DNA of 64,000 nt from positions 78,927 to 142,926 of the forward strand of contig NZ_OGTP01000018.1 in assembly GCF_900258035.1 (NCBI RefSeq). Reading direction: 5' to 3'. A program made the translations under genes and the position numbers. The stretch comes from Caballeronia novacaledonica (GTDB lineage Bacteria; Pseudomonadota; Gammaproteobacteria; Burkholderiales; Burkholderiaceae). Below the pieces are notes generated by a model. That model saw only the letters and a program-made list of their open reading frames with translations. It did no database searches and was not told the DNA's origin. Of the stretch, positions 16,975 to 25,610 are shown in pieces (position 1 is the stretch's first letter; the number at the start of each line of letters is the position of its first letter).

Positions 16975-17442
16975 CGAAAGCACTCCTTGAAGCCTTGCTG
17001 CTGCACATTGGTGAACATTTTGCCATGAAGCCGCACGAATAACGGACCGGCAGGAAACTTGCAAAAAAAGGTCGCGCGCCGGACGGATTTCGCCGGATGA
17101 ACGTCCGTTGGCGACGCGCGATACCATGTAATGTCATGCGTTGTCACAGAGTCGTGCGAGTGTTGTATCGCTTGCGACGCGCGCGAGGGCGGCGCGGTTC
17201 CCGCGAATCGCCGAGCGTGATTTGCACGGAACATGCCCGCGCGCCGGGACGCCTCGCCGCATTGGATTCGCGCCTGACAGGCACGAGTCAATCGGACCGG
17301 TCTGTTAGAATGACGGCCTCCCGATCCTCGTCGTTTCTCGTCGTTCCGGTCCTGAAAACGTTGTGCCCCGCGGGTCCGGCTCGAGCGAAAAGTAACGCCA
17401 GAGAAGCACCATGGATCATTTCAGGACCTGCCCCGACTCGAC
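16975..17442. other. 468-bp divergent intergenic region before transketolase
   Basis: No gene or convincing RNA structure is visible. A TAGAAT hexamer (17306-17311), suitable as a -10 for the transketolase transcript, is followed by a leader of about 130 nt, but no good -35 is present. ORFs in this stretch look like chance GC-rich frames. Confidence 0.5.
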
Positions 17443-19494
17443 ATGACGATCCCGACCTCCAGCCAGTCCGCCCTCATGGCCAACGCAATCCGCGCGCTCG
17501 CCATGGACGCCGTTCAACAAGCCAACTCCGGTCACCCCGGCATGCCGATGGGCATGGCGGAAATTGGCGTCGCGCTGTGGTCGCGCCATCTGAAGCACAA
17601 CCCGGCGAACCCGCACTGGTTCGACCGCGACCGTTTCGTTCTGTCGAACGGTCACGGGTCGATGCTGCTGTACTCGCTCCTGCATCTCACCGGCTACGAC
17701 CTGCCGCTGAGCGAACTGAAGAACTTCCGCCAACTGCATTCGAAGACGCCGGGCCACCCGGAAGTCGGCATGACGCCGGGCGTCGAGACGACCACGGGCC
17801 CGCTCGGCCAGGGCGTCGGCAATGCGGTCGGCATGGCGCTCGCCGAAGCGCTGCTCGCCGCCGAATTCAACAAGACTGACGCGAAGATCGTCGACCATTA
17901 CACGTATGTATTCCTCGGCGACGGCTGTCTGATGGAAGGCATCTCGCACGAGGGCTGCTCGCTCGCCGGCACGCTGAAGCTGAACAAGCTGATCGCGCTC
18001 TACGACGACAACGGCATTTCGATCGACGGCCACGTCGAGCACTGGTTCCACGACGACACGCCGAAGCGCTTCGAAGCCTACGGCTGGAACGTGATCCGTG
18101 CAGTGGACGGCCACAACGTCGATGCGGTCGATGCCGCCATCGCGCAAGCCAAAAAGTCGGACAAACCGACGCTGATCTGCTGCCGCACGGTCATCGGAAA
18201 GGGCGCGCCGACGAAGGCGGGCGGCCACGATGCGCACGGCGCGCCGCTCGGCGACAAGGAAATCGCGGCGACGCGCGCGGCTATCGGCTGGAACTACGGT
18301 CCGTTCGAGATTCCGCAGGAAGTGTACGCAGCGTGGGACGCGAAGGAGCAGGGCACGCACGCGGAAGCCGAGTGGAACAAGGCGTTCGGCGCTTACCGCG
18401 CGAAGTACGACGCGGATGCCGCGGAATTCGCGCGCCGCATGAACGGCGAACTGCCGGCGAACTGGACGGAAGCCGCTGCGAAGATCATCGAAGACGCGAA
18501 CCAGAAGGCCGAGACCATCGCGACGCGCAAGGCATCGCAGAACACGATCGAAGGCCTCGCCGCCGCGCTGCCGGAACTGCTCGGCGGTTCGGCCGACCTG
18601 ACCGGTTCGAACCTGACCAACTGGAAGGCGTCGAAAGCCGTGCGCGCCGCCGGAGACGCGGAAAACGCGAATCCGGAGCACGCGGGCATCCAGTGGGGCA
18701 ATCACATCAACTACGGCGTGCGCGAATTCGGCATGAGCGCGGCCATCAACGGCATCGCGCTGCACGGCGGCTATCGTCCGTTCGGCGGCACGTTCCTGAC
18801 GTTCTCGGACTACAGCCGCAACGCGCTGCGCGTCGCCGCGCTGATGAAATCGCGCTCGATCTTCGTGTTCACGCACGATTCCATCGGCCTCGGTGAAGAC
18901 GGCCCGACGCACCAGTCGGTCGAACACGTGTCCAGCCTGCGCCTGATCCCGAATCTGCAGACGTGGCGTCCGGCCGATACGGTCGAAACGGCCGTCGCGT
19001 GGACGCATGCGATCGCGCATCACGGTCCGTCGACGCTGATCTTCAGCCGCCAGAACCTGCAGTTCTCGGCGCGCAACGACATTCAGATCGCCAACGTCGC
19101 GAAGGGCGGCTACGTGCTGCGCGACTGGAACGACGACATTCCCGCGCGCAAGATCATCCTCATCGCGACCGGCTCGGAAGTGCAGCTCGCGATGGAAGCG
19201 GTCGAGGCGCTGGCGAAGGAAGGCATCGGCGCGCGCGTCGTGTCGATGCCCTGCACGAACGTCTTCGACAAGCAGGACGCCGAGTATCGCGAGCGCGTGC
19301 TGCCGAAGGGCGTGGCGCGCGTGGCGATCGAGGCGGGCGTGACGGATTTCTGGCGCAAGTACGTGGGCCTCGAAGGCGGCGTGGTCGGCATCGACACGTT
19401 CGGCGAGTCGGCGCCGGCGGGCGCGCTGTTCAAGCATTTCGGCTTCACGGTGGAGAACGTGGTCAAGACGGCAAAGGCCGTTCTCGCCGCGTAA
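17443..19494 (+). CDS. tkt: Transketolase
   Basis: TPP-dependent enzyme moving two-carbon units in the non-oxidative pentose phosphate pathway. 683 residues, within the family range. Landmarks are NSGHPGMPMG, SNGHGSMLLYSLLHLTGYDL, TPGVETTTGPLGQGVGNAVG, the TPP-binding GDGCLMEGISHE around residue 160, and in the second half THDSIGLGEDGPTHQ and RPADTVET. ATG 17443 begins the conserved N-terminus. The gene is followed after 47 bp by gap; this tkt-gap order is usual in Burkholderiaceae and probably one operon. Confidence 0.95.
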   Translation: MTIPTSSQSALMANAIRALAMDAVQQANSGHPGMPMGMAEIGVALWSRHLKHNPANPHWFDRDRFVLSNGHGSMLLYSLLHLTGYDLPLSELKNFRQLHSKTPGHPEVGMTPGVETTTGPLGQGVGNAVGMALAEALLAAEFNKTDAKIVDHYTYVFLGDGCLMEGISHEGCSLAGTLKLNKLIALYDDNGISIDGHVEHWFHDDTPKRFEAYGWNVIRAVDGHNVDAVDAAIAQAKKSDKPTLICCRTVIGKGAPTKAGGHDAHGAPLGDKEIAATRAAIGWNYGPFEIPQEVYAAWDAKEQGTHAEAEWNKAFGAYRAKYDADAAEFARRMNGELPANWTEAAAKIIEDANQKAETIATRKASQNTIEGLAAALPELLGGSADLTGSNLTNWKASKAVRAAGDAENANPEHAGIQWGNHINYGVREFGMSAAINGIALHGGYRPFGGTFLTFSDYSRNALRVAALMKSRSIFVFTHDSIGLGEDGPTHQSVEHVSSLRLIPNLQTWRPADTVETAVAWTHAIAHHGPSTLIFSRQNLQFSARNDIQIANVAKGGYVLRDWNDDIPARKIILIATGSEVQLAMEAVEALAKEGIGARVVSMPCTNVFDKQDAEYRERVLPKGVARVAIEAGVTDFWRKYVGLEGGVVGIDTFGESAPAGALFKHFGFTVENVVKTAKAVLAA

Positions 19495-19541
19495 TACCGA
19501 CGTCAGCGAAGCAGGTTTTTTTAGCCATCAGGAGATAGACC

Positions 19542-20552
19542 ATGACGATTCGCGTTGCAATCAACGGCTACGGCCGGATCGGCCGCAACACGCTGCGCGC
19601 CCTCTATGAGAACGGCAAGAAGCATGACATCGAGATCGTCGCCATCAACGACTTGGGCGATGCCAAGACCAACGCGCACCTGACGCAATACGACACGGCG
19701 CACGGCAAGTTCCCGGGCGAAGTATCGGTGGACGGCGATTACCTCGTCGTCAACGGCGACAAGATCCGCGTGCTGGCGAACCGCAACCCGGCCGAACTGC
19801 CGTGGGGCGAGCTGAAGGTCGACGTCGTGATGGAGTGCACGGGTTTCTTCACGACGAAGGAAAAGGCGAGCGCGCACATCAAGGGCGGCGCGAAGAAGGT
19901 CATCATCTCGGCGCCGGGCGGCAAGGATGTGGACGCGACCATCGTGTACGGCGTGAACCACAACGTGCTGAAGGCTTCGGACACGGTCATCTCGAACGCA
20001 TCGTGCACGACGAACTGCCTCGCGCCGCTCGTCAAGCCGCTGAACGACAAGATCGGTTTGGTCAACGGTCTGATGACCACGATCCACGCATACACGAACG
20101 ATCAGGTTCTGACGGACGTGTACCACGAAGACCTGCGCCGCGCGCGCTCGGCGACGCACAGCCAGATCCCGACGAAGACGGGCGCTGCTTCGGCGGTCGG
20201 TCTCGTGCTGCCGGAACTGAACGGCAAGCTGGACGGTTACGCGATCCGCGTCCCGACGATCAACGTGTCGGTGGTCGATCTGTCGTTCATCGCCGCGCGC
20301 GACACGACGGTCGAGGAAGTCAACAAGATCATGAAGGAAGCGTCGCAAGGCGAGTTGAAGGGCGTGCTCGGCTACAACGATGCACCGCTGGTCTCGATCG
20401 ACTACAACCACAACCCGGCTTCGTCGACGTTCGATTCCACGCTCACGAAGGTTTCGGGCCGTCTCGTGAAGGTGTCGAGCTGGTACGACAACGAGTGGGG
20501 CTTCTCGAACCGCATGCTGGACACGGCGGTGGCGCTCGCGAACGCGAAGTAA
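19542..20552 (+). CDS. gap: Glyceraldehyde-3-phosphate dehydrogenase, type I
   Basis: NAD-dependent glycolytic dehydrogenase, 336 residues. Visible are the dinucleotide fold INGYGRIGRNTLRAL, the active site SNASCTTNCLAP with its catalytic cysteine, the histidine in TTIHAYTNDQ, and the C-terminal WYDNEWGFSNRM. A CAGGAG ribosome site precedes the ATG. It lies directly behind tkt and is closed by a strong terminator; a pgk gene, often next in other genomes, is absent here. Confidence 0.96.
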   Translation: MTIRVAINGYGRIGRNTLRALYENGKKHDIEIVAINDLGDAKTNAHLTQYDTAHGKFPGEVSVDGDYLVVNGDKIRVLANRNPAELPWGELKVDVVMECTGFFTTKEKASAHIKGGAKKVIISAPGGKDVDATIVYGVNHNVLKASDTVISNASCTTNCLAPLVKPLNDKIGLVNGLMTTIHAYTNDQVLTDVYHEDLRRARSATHSQIPTKTGAASAVGLVLPELNGKLDGYAIRVPTINVSVVDLSFIAARDTTVEEVNKIMKEASQGELKGVLGYNDAPLVSIDYNHNPASSTFDSTLTKVSGRLVKVSSWYDNEWGFSNRMLDTAVALANAK

Positions 20553-20572
20553 GTTTCAGCCCGCTGAAATGA

Positions 20573-20604
20573 CAAAGCCGCTCTTCGGAGCGGCTTTGTT
20601 TTTT
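20573..20604 (+). terminator. Terminator of tkt-gap
   Basis: Stem CAAAGCCGCTC (20573-20583) and GAGCGGCTTTG (20588-20598) with a UUCG tetraloop and six T after it. It may also stop the convergent small gene to a lesser degree. Confidence 0.92.
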
Positions 20605-20619
20605 GTGCTGGACCGGGCG

Positions 20620-21009
20620 TTACGCCAGCTTTTCCCGCAGAAACGACACGACGTAAGGCGTCGCCGCCGCGGCAACCGTCGATGCCGTGCCGGGATCGAT
20701 TCCCATGCGCGCCGCGATCGATTCGGCGATGCGCCCCGTGAGCACGCCTTCGCCACCTTCCTCCATCGATTTCAGAAAGCCGTCGCCTCGCACGAGCCCC
20801 GTGGCGAACGCGGCGAAGAAGCTCTTGCCGGGATGATCGCCCAGCAATCCTTGATTCTGTTCTTCGGCGTGCGCGTGCGCGGTTTGCGCAGCGGTACTGA
20901 GCATTTGCTGGCTATCGCCGGTGCTGAAGCCTTGATCGGTCAGCGCTTGTGTGGCCTGCGCGCCGTGCTCCGAGGATAGAAATTCTGAAACGAGTTGTTG
21001 CATGTCCAT
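20620..21009 (-). CDS. Small uncharacterised protein, possibly DUF937/YidB-like
   Basis: 129 residues from MDMQQLVSEF, preceded by a GGGGAG ribosome site. The composition is soluble and helical: an N-terminal helical pair (QQLVSEFLSS, ATQALTDQGF), a Gln/His/Ala-rich middle, a Gly-rich stretch around GEGVLTGRI, and a C-terminal helix ending FLREKLA. It resembles small DUF937-type proteins by character only; I do not recognise a function. No signal peptide. Convergent with gap; the GntR gene upstream is on the same strand 112 bp away and may be separate. Confidence 0.65.
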   Translation of the reverse strand: MDMQQLVSEFLSSEHGAQATQALTDQGFSTGDSQQMLSTAAQTAHAHAEEQNQGLLGDHPGKSFFAAFATGLVRGDGFLKSMEEGGEGVLTGRIAESIAARMGIDPGTASTVAAAATPYVVSFLREKLA

Positions 21010-21120
21010 CGACGCTGCTCCCCTTGATGTTCGCCAATTGCAGGGCAGCGCAAGCGGATAGAAACCTCCGGTACGCACGGCCCTTGCTGAGACTGTGAAC
21101 ACGTCGGGAAGTGCCGTGCT

Positions 21121-21813
21121 TTATCTGTTCGGCACCGGAAAATGCACGCCCGCGCGCTGCGCCGCGTTGACGATGTGCCCTTCGATCGCGCGGCCGGCCT
21201 TCTCTCCGTCGCGCGCCTTCAACGCTTCGATGATCACCGCGTGTTCGTGATACGTCGACAACACCAGTTCGCGCCGATAAAACGGCAGGCGCTGACTCTC
21301 CTTCATGATGTCGGCGCTGCCGCGCAGGATCGATTCGATCGCCGCGTTTCCCGCGAGACTCACGATGCGCATGTGGAACGCGAAATCCAGTTGCGCGGCT
21401 TCCTCCAGCGCCGATTCGGTCAGCGCGGCGTGCAGCGAGTCGAGATTGTCGTCGAGCCAGTCGATGTCCGCATCGCCGATCGAATGCGCCGCGAGCCGCG
21501 CGACGAATCCTTCCAGCGCGAAGCGCATCTGATACGTGTCGGGCAGCGATGCCTGATCCGCGAAACGCCACGGATGCGCGTTGCTCGCCTGCGCGTTGCT
21601 GACGTACACGCCCTTGCCCGGCCGGATATGCAGCATGCCGAGCGCTTCGAGCGTCGAGAGCGCTTCGCGCAGCGACGCCCTGCTGATCGACAGTTCGTCC
21701 GACAGTTGCCGTTGCGCCGGCAACAGACTCCCGACCGGGTACATGCTCGATTCGATGCGCTCGCGAATGGTCGCGATCGCGGCGTCGGTCACGGTATGCG
21801 GGACGTTTTTCAT
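21121..21813 (-). CDS. GntR-family (FadR/FCD subfamily) transcriptional regulator
   Basis: 230 residues. The N-terminal winged helix-turn-helix covers residues 10-75 (LSDELSISRASLREALSTLE, MLHIRPGKGVYV). The C-terminal FCD ligand domain includes FHMRIVSLAGN and the YHEHAVIIEALKARD histidine segment. It is divergent from a transporter, allantoicase and ureidoglycolate lyase, so it probably controls ureide use. Two palindromes with a shared GGTC-N-GACC core flank the intergenic region, one near its own start and one near the transporter promoter, which suggests it represses both directions. The inducer is unknown. Confidence 0.88.
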   Translation of the reverse strand: MKNVPHTVTDAAIATIRERIESSMYPVGSLLPAQRQLSDELSISRASLREALSTLEALGMLHIRPGKGVYVSNAQASNAHPWRFADQASLPDTYQMRFALEGFVARLAAHSIGDADIDWLDDNLDSLHAALTESALEEAAQLDFAFHMRIVSLAGNAAIESILRGSADIMKESQRLPFYRRELVLSTYHEHAVIIEALKARDGEKAGRAIEGHIVNAAQRAGVHFPVPNR

Positions 21814-21833
21814 AGGAAGAAAACAGTATTGGC

Positions 21834-21844
21834 CGGTCTGACCG
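21834..21844. promoter_or_regulatory. Candidate GntR operator, regulator side
   Basis: CGGTCTGACCG, a perfect palindrome with one central base, 21 bp upstream of the GntR start codon. It shares GGTC-N-GACC with the site at 21982. Confidence 0.5.
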
Positions 21845-21939
21845 CCATTGTATGCGCGTGCCGGGCGCGCGTGTGAACGGCCGCTTCGCCGGGATTTTCA
21901 TGCCCGATTTCAGCAGGGTAAACCGCTACGAATGCTTTC

Positions 21940-21968
21940 TTGACGAGGTTATATCGGCTTTCTAATAT
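21940..21968 (+). promoter_or_regulatory. Sigma70 promoter of the transporter-allantoicase operon
   Basis: TTGACG (21940-21945), a 17-base spacer, TAATAT (21963-21968). The predicted transcription start near 21975 falls just before the palindrome at 21982-21996. Confidence 0.7.
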
Positions 21969-21981
21969 TCCCCATCACAGC

Positions 21982-21996
21982 ACTGGTCCGACCAGT
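21982..21996. promoter_or_regulatory. Candidate GntR operator, transporter side
   Basis: ACTGGTCCGACCAGT, a perfect 7-bp inverted repeat around one base. FadR/FCD regulators typically bind TGGTN-type palindromes of this form. It covers about +7 to +21 of the predicted transcript, a position suited to repression. Confidence 0.62.
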
Positions 21997-22040
21997 CGGA
22001 ACAGTTGCTCGAGTCCTGAGACATTCCAGAGGAGACGGTC

Positions 22041-23360
22041 GTGTCGAGATTTCTGAATTCGCTGTTCGGCAGAGTGATGATCGCGCTGGTCATCGGCATC
22101 GTGGTCGGCGCGCTGTTTCCGCAGTTCGGCCAGTCGTTGCGGCCATTGGGCGACGGCTTTCTGAAGCTCATCAAGATGGTGATCGGGCCGATCGTGTTCT
22201 GCGTCGTCGTGAGCGGCATGGCGAGCGCGGGCGATCTGAAGAAGGTCGGGCGCGTCGGATTGAAGGCGGTCGTCTACTTCGAGATCATGACGACGCTCGC
22301 GCTCGTGATCGGCGCGATTCTCGCGTGGGTGACGCGTCCGGGTGTCGGCATGAATATCGATCTGCACACGCTCAACGCGGCGTCGCTCTCCACCTACACC
22401 GAACACGCGAAGAGCCTGAAGGACACCGCGGGCTTCCTGCTCAAGATCATCCCCGACACCGCGATCGATGCCTTCGCCAAAGGGGACATCCTGCAAGTGC
22501 TCGTGTTCGCCATCCTGTTCGGCGCGGCGCTCTCGATGCTCGGCGACAAGGCGCAGCGCGTGACGGTCTTCATCGACGAACTGTCGAACGTGTTCTTCCG
22601 CATCATGGCGTTCATCATCAAGCTCGCGCCGCTCGGCGTGCTCGGCGCGATCGCGTTCACGACCGGCCAGTATGGCGTCGCGTCGCTCAAGCAACTGGGT
22701 CTGCTCGTGATCGTGTTCTACGCGAGCTGCTTCCTGTTCGTGTTCGTCGTGCTGGGTGTGGTGATGCGCCTCGCGGGCTTCTCGATCTTCAAGCTCGTGC
22801 GCTATCTGCGCGAAGAACTGTCGATCGTGCTCGGCACGGCTTCGTCGGATGCCGTGCTGCCGCAGATCATGCGCAAGCTCGAATGGATGGGCGTGAAGGA
22901 CTCGACCGTCGGTCTCGTGATTCCGACCGGCTACTCGTTCAACCTCGACGGCTTCTCGATCTATCTCACGCTCGCGGTGATCTTCATCGCGCAGGCGACC
23001 AACACGCCGCTGTCGCTGCATGACCTGATCGTCGTCGTGCTCGTGTCGCTGGTGACGTCGAAGGGCGCGCACGGCATTCCCGGCTCCGCGATCGTGATTC
23101 TCGCCGCGACGCTCTCCGCCATTCCCGCGATTCCCGTGCTCGGCCTCGTGCTGATTCTGCCGGTCGACTGGTTCGTCGGGATCGCGCGGGCGGTGACGAA
23201 TCTCATCGGCAACTGCGTGGCGACGGTGGTCGTCGCCGTCTGGGAGAACGACATCGACCGGGCGCGCGCCAAGCGTGTGCTCGACCAGGACGCCGAATAC
23301 CGCTTCGTGCCCGCCGCGCCGGAACCCGCGCACGGCCACGAAAACGCCCACGCAATCTGA
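22041..23360 (+). CDS. dctA: Dicarboxylate/amino acid:cation symporter, DctA-like
   Basis: 439-residue inner-membrane transporter of the DAACS (glutamate/C4-dicarboxylate) family. It starts at GTG 22041 behind a GGAG site. Landmarks are the hydrophobic N-terminus, KMVIGPIVFCVVVSG, the serine-rich re-entrant loop LGTASSDAVLP, IPTGYSFNLDGFSIYLTLA, and VTSKGAHGIPGSAIVIL. Such proteins co-transport C4-dicarboxylates with protons or sodium. Its position ahead of allantoicase and ureidoglycolate lyase, under a GntR regulator, suggests a ureide-related acid as substrate instead of or besides succinate. The dctA name rests on similarity only. Confidence 0.85.
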   Translation: MSRFLNSLFGRVMIALVIGIVVGALFPQFGQSLRPLGDGFLKLIKMVIGPIVFCVVVSGMASAGDLKKVGRVGLKAVVYFEIMTTLALVIGAILAWVTRPGVGMNIDLHTLNAASLSTYTEHAKSLKDTAGFLLKIIPDTAIDAFAKGDILQVLVFAILFGAALSMLGDKAQRVTVFIDELSNVFFRIMAFIIKLAPLGVLGAIAFTTGQYGVASLKQLGLLVIVFYASCFLFVFVVLGVVMRLAGFSIFKLVRYLREELSIVLGTASSDAVLPQIMRKLEWMGVKDSTVGLVIPTGYSFNLDGFSIYLTLAVIFIAQATNTPLSLHDLIVVVLVSLVTSKGAHGIPGSAIVILAATLSAIPAIPVLGLVLILPVDWFVGIARAVTNLIGNCVATVVVAVWENDIDRARAKRVLDQDAEYRFVPAAPEPAHGHENAHAI

Positions 23361-23379
23361 ACTGACGAAGGACACTGAA

Positions 23380-24390
23380 ATGGCCAATCCGATTCTCGAC
23401 GCAGACGCTCCCGCTTTCGCCCGCCGCTACATGAACCTCGCGGACCCGCGGCTCGGCGCGCAGGCGCTCTTCGCCACCGACGAATTCTTCGCGCCGAAGG
23501 AGCGCATGCTGGAGCCGCAGCCCGCGGTGTTCATTCCCGGCAAGTACGACGAGCACGGCAAGTGGATGGACGGCTGGGAGACGCGCCGCAAGCGCACGAC
23601 GGGCTACGACTACTGCATCGTCAAGCTCGCGCGCGCGGGCGTGATTCACGGCATCGATATCGATACGAGCCACTTCACGGGCAATTTCCCGCCGGCGGCG
23701 TCGATCGAAGCGTGCTACAGCGAAAGCGGCCATCCGCAGGAAGACGGCGACTGGCGCGAGATCGTGCCGTCGACGACATTGCAGGGCAATAATCATCACT
23801 ATCTCGAGATCGGCGACACGCGCGCTTACACGCATCTGCGCGTGAATATTTATCCCGATGGCGGCATCGCGCGCTTGCGCGTCTATGGCCAGCCGAAGAC
23901 GGATTTCTCGCGCGTCGAACGCGGCACGCTGCTCGATCTCGCGGCGATCGAAAACGGCGCGTATCTCGTCGCCGCGAACAATCAGCACTTCGGTCCGGCG
24001 TCGCAGATGCTGATGCCGGGACGCGGCGTGAACATGGGCGACGGCTGGGAAACGCGCCGGCGTCGCGAGCCGGGCAACGACTGGGCGATCGTCGCATTGG
24101 CGAATCCCGGCGTGATCCGCGCGATCGAAGTCGATACCGCGCATTTCAAGGGCAACTATCCGGACCGCTGCTCGCTGCAGGCGGCGCGCGTGGAAGGCGG
24201 CACGGACGAATCGCTCGTCACGCAGGCGATGTTCTGGCCCGTGCTGCTCGACGAGCAAAAGCTGTCGATGGACAGCGTGCATCGCTTCGAGAACGAGATC
24301 GCGGCGCTCGGCCCGGTGACGCACGTGCGCTTCAACATCTATCCGGACGGCGGGGTGTCGCGGCTGCGCGTCTTCGGAGAAATCGAATGA
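23380..24390 (+). CDS. alc: Allantoicase
   Basis: Hydrolyses allantoate to ureidoglycolate and urea in purine degradation. 336 residues made of two similar halves, as in the family: GWETRRKRTTGYDYCIVKL and DTSHFTGNFPP in the first, GWETRRRREPGNDWAIVAL and DTAHFKGNYPD in the second, each followed by an HLRVNIYPDGG-type strand. ATG 23380 lies 19 bp after the transporter stop. Its stop overlaps the next gene in ATGA, so allA is translationally coupled. Confidence 0.94.
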   Translation: MANPILDADAPAFARRYMNLADPRLGAQALFATDEFFAPKERMLEPQPAVFIPGKYDEHGKWMDGWETRRKRTTGYDYCIVKLARAGVIHGIDIDTSHFTGNFPPAASIEACYSESGHPQEDGDWREIVPSTTLQGNNHHYLEIGDTRAYTHLRVNIYPDGGIARLRVYGQPKTDFSRVERGTLLDLAAIENGAYLVAANNQHFGPASQMLMPGRGVNMGDGWETRRRREPGNDWAIVALANPGVIRAIEVDTAHFKGNYPDRCSLQAARVEGGTDESLVTQAMFWPVLLDEQKLSMDSVHRFENEIAALGPVTHVRFNIYPDGGVSRLRVFGEIE

Positions 24391-24896
24391 GAACGCTCAC
24401 GCTGGAACCGCTGACGCGCGAAGCCTTCGCTACATTCGGCGACGTGATCGAACTCGAAGGCGCGCGCCATTTCCCGATCAACGCGGGCACGACCGAGCGC
24501 TTTCACGATCTCGCGGACGTGGAAGTCGGTTTCGAGAGCGGCGGGCGGCCGCTCATCAACGTGTTTCGCGGGCAGCCGCGTCCGCAGCCCGTCGTGATCT
24601 CGATGATGGAGCGGCATCCGCTCGGCAGTCAGGCGTTCGTGCCGCTCGCGGACGTGCGTTATCTCGTGGTCGTCGCGCCCGCGGGCGAGTTCGATCCGGC
24701 CAGGATGCGCGCGTTCTACGCACGCGGCTGGCAAGGCGTGAACTATGCGCCCGGCGTGTGGCATCACCCGCTGATCGTGCTCGACAAGGCTGCGGACTTC
24801 ATCGTCGTGGATCGCGGCGGCGATCTTCCGAATTGCGACGAGATCGATCTGCCCGAGCCATACACGCTGATCGAACACGAAGCGCGCGCGGCCTGA
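24387..24896 (+). CDS. allA: Ureidoglycolate lyase
   Basis: Converts ureidoglycolate to glyoxylate and urea, the step after allantoicase. 169 residues, a cupin-like AllA protein: LTREAFATFGDVIE at the start, HPLGSQAFVPL in the middle, and the conserved GVNYAPGVWHHPL segment. ATG 24387 overlaps the allantoicase stop. Last gene of the operon, followed by a strong bidirectional terminator shared with fur. Confidence 0.93.
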   Translation: MRTLTLEPLTREAFATFGDVIELEGARHFPINAGTTERFHDLADVEVGFESGGRPLINVFRGQPRPQPVVISMMERHPLGSQAFVPLADVRYLVVVAPAGEFDPARMRAFYARGWQGVNYAPGVWHHPLIVLDKAADFIVVDRGGDLPNCDEIDLPEPYTLIEHEARAA

Positions 24897-24965
24897 ATCG
24901 CGCTGCATCGAAACGCAAAAGCGAATCGAACGCAGACGCAAATCGCGAAACGTACAGACGAAACG

Positions 24966-25000
24966 AAACCGCCGTCCATCGAGCCGATGGACGGCGGTTT
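24966..25000. terminator. Bidirectional terminator between allA and fur
   Basis: Perfect 16-bp stem, AAACCGCCGTCCATCG (24966-24981) and its complement (24985-25000), around a three-base loop, with a T-rich end after it and an A-rich sequence before it. Confidence 0.9.
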
Positions 25001-25034
25001 CTTCATTCGCGCGCCGGCGTGCGGCGCGCGAACC

Positions 25035-25463
25035 TCAATGCTTGCGGTGCGGGCAGTTTTCCTTCGTGCATGCGCCGTACAGCGCGAGCGCATGCTCGTG
25101 GAGCTTGAAGCCGCGTTCCTTCGCGATCGACTGCTGACGGCGTTCGATTTCCCCATCGAAGAACTCTTCCACGCGACCGCAGTCGATGCACACGAGATGG
25201 TCGTGGTGCGATCCCTCGTTGAGCTCGAAGACGGCCTTGCCCGATTCGAAATTGCTTCGCGACAACAGGCCGGCTTGCTCGAACTGCGTGAGCACGCGAT
25301 AAACCGTCGCGAGACCGATATCGAGTTCTTCGTTGAGCAGGCTTCGATACACGTCTTCCGCGGTCAGATGGCGCACCGGGCTATGCTGAAAAATTTCGAG
25401 AATCTTGAGGCGGGGCAGGGTCGCCTTGAGCCCGATATTCTTGAGATCGGCGGGATTGGTCAT
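25035..25463 (-). CDS. fur: Ferric uptake regulator
   Basis: Fe(II)-dependent DNA-binding repressor of iron uptake genes. 142 residues. The winged-helix domain includes ATLPRLKILEIF, HLTAEDVYRSLL and IGLATVYRVLTQFE. The metal sites are marked by EGSHHDHLVCIDCGRVEEF, and two further cysteines lie near the end (ACTKENCPHRKH). Divergent from bamE, the classical fur-omlA layout known from Pseudomonas and relatives; the 147-bp spacer should hold both promoters. I found no convincing Fur box there. Confidence 0.96.
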   Translation of the reverse strand: MTNPADLKNIGLKATLPRLKILEIFQHSPVRHLTAEDVYRSLLNEELDIGLATVYRVLTQFEQAGLLSRSNFESGKAVFELNEGSHHDHLVCIDCGRVEEFFDGEIERRQQSIAKERGFKLHEHALALYGACTKENCPHRKH

Positions 25464-25610
25464 GGCTAGGCATCCCTAGAGTACAATTCAAGGTTCTCAT
25501 AGTAATGCGTTTTTCCGATTCCTGACATCCCGTCCGGGCGCAAGGCGAATCGGACGAAAAGAGCGGAACGAAAGAAGCGCGACTTCGGAGCGCCTCGCGT
25601 GAGAGGTGAA

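Noticed and set aside
16975..17442. Possible riboswitch upstream of transketolase (TPP expected because of the cofactor)
   Set aside because: No THI-box sequence blocks are present in the 468-bp region.
25464..25610. Possible Fur box between fur and bamE
   Set aside because: AT-rich words near 25495-25515 match the 19-bp Fur consensus too poorly.
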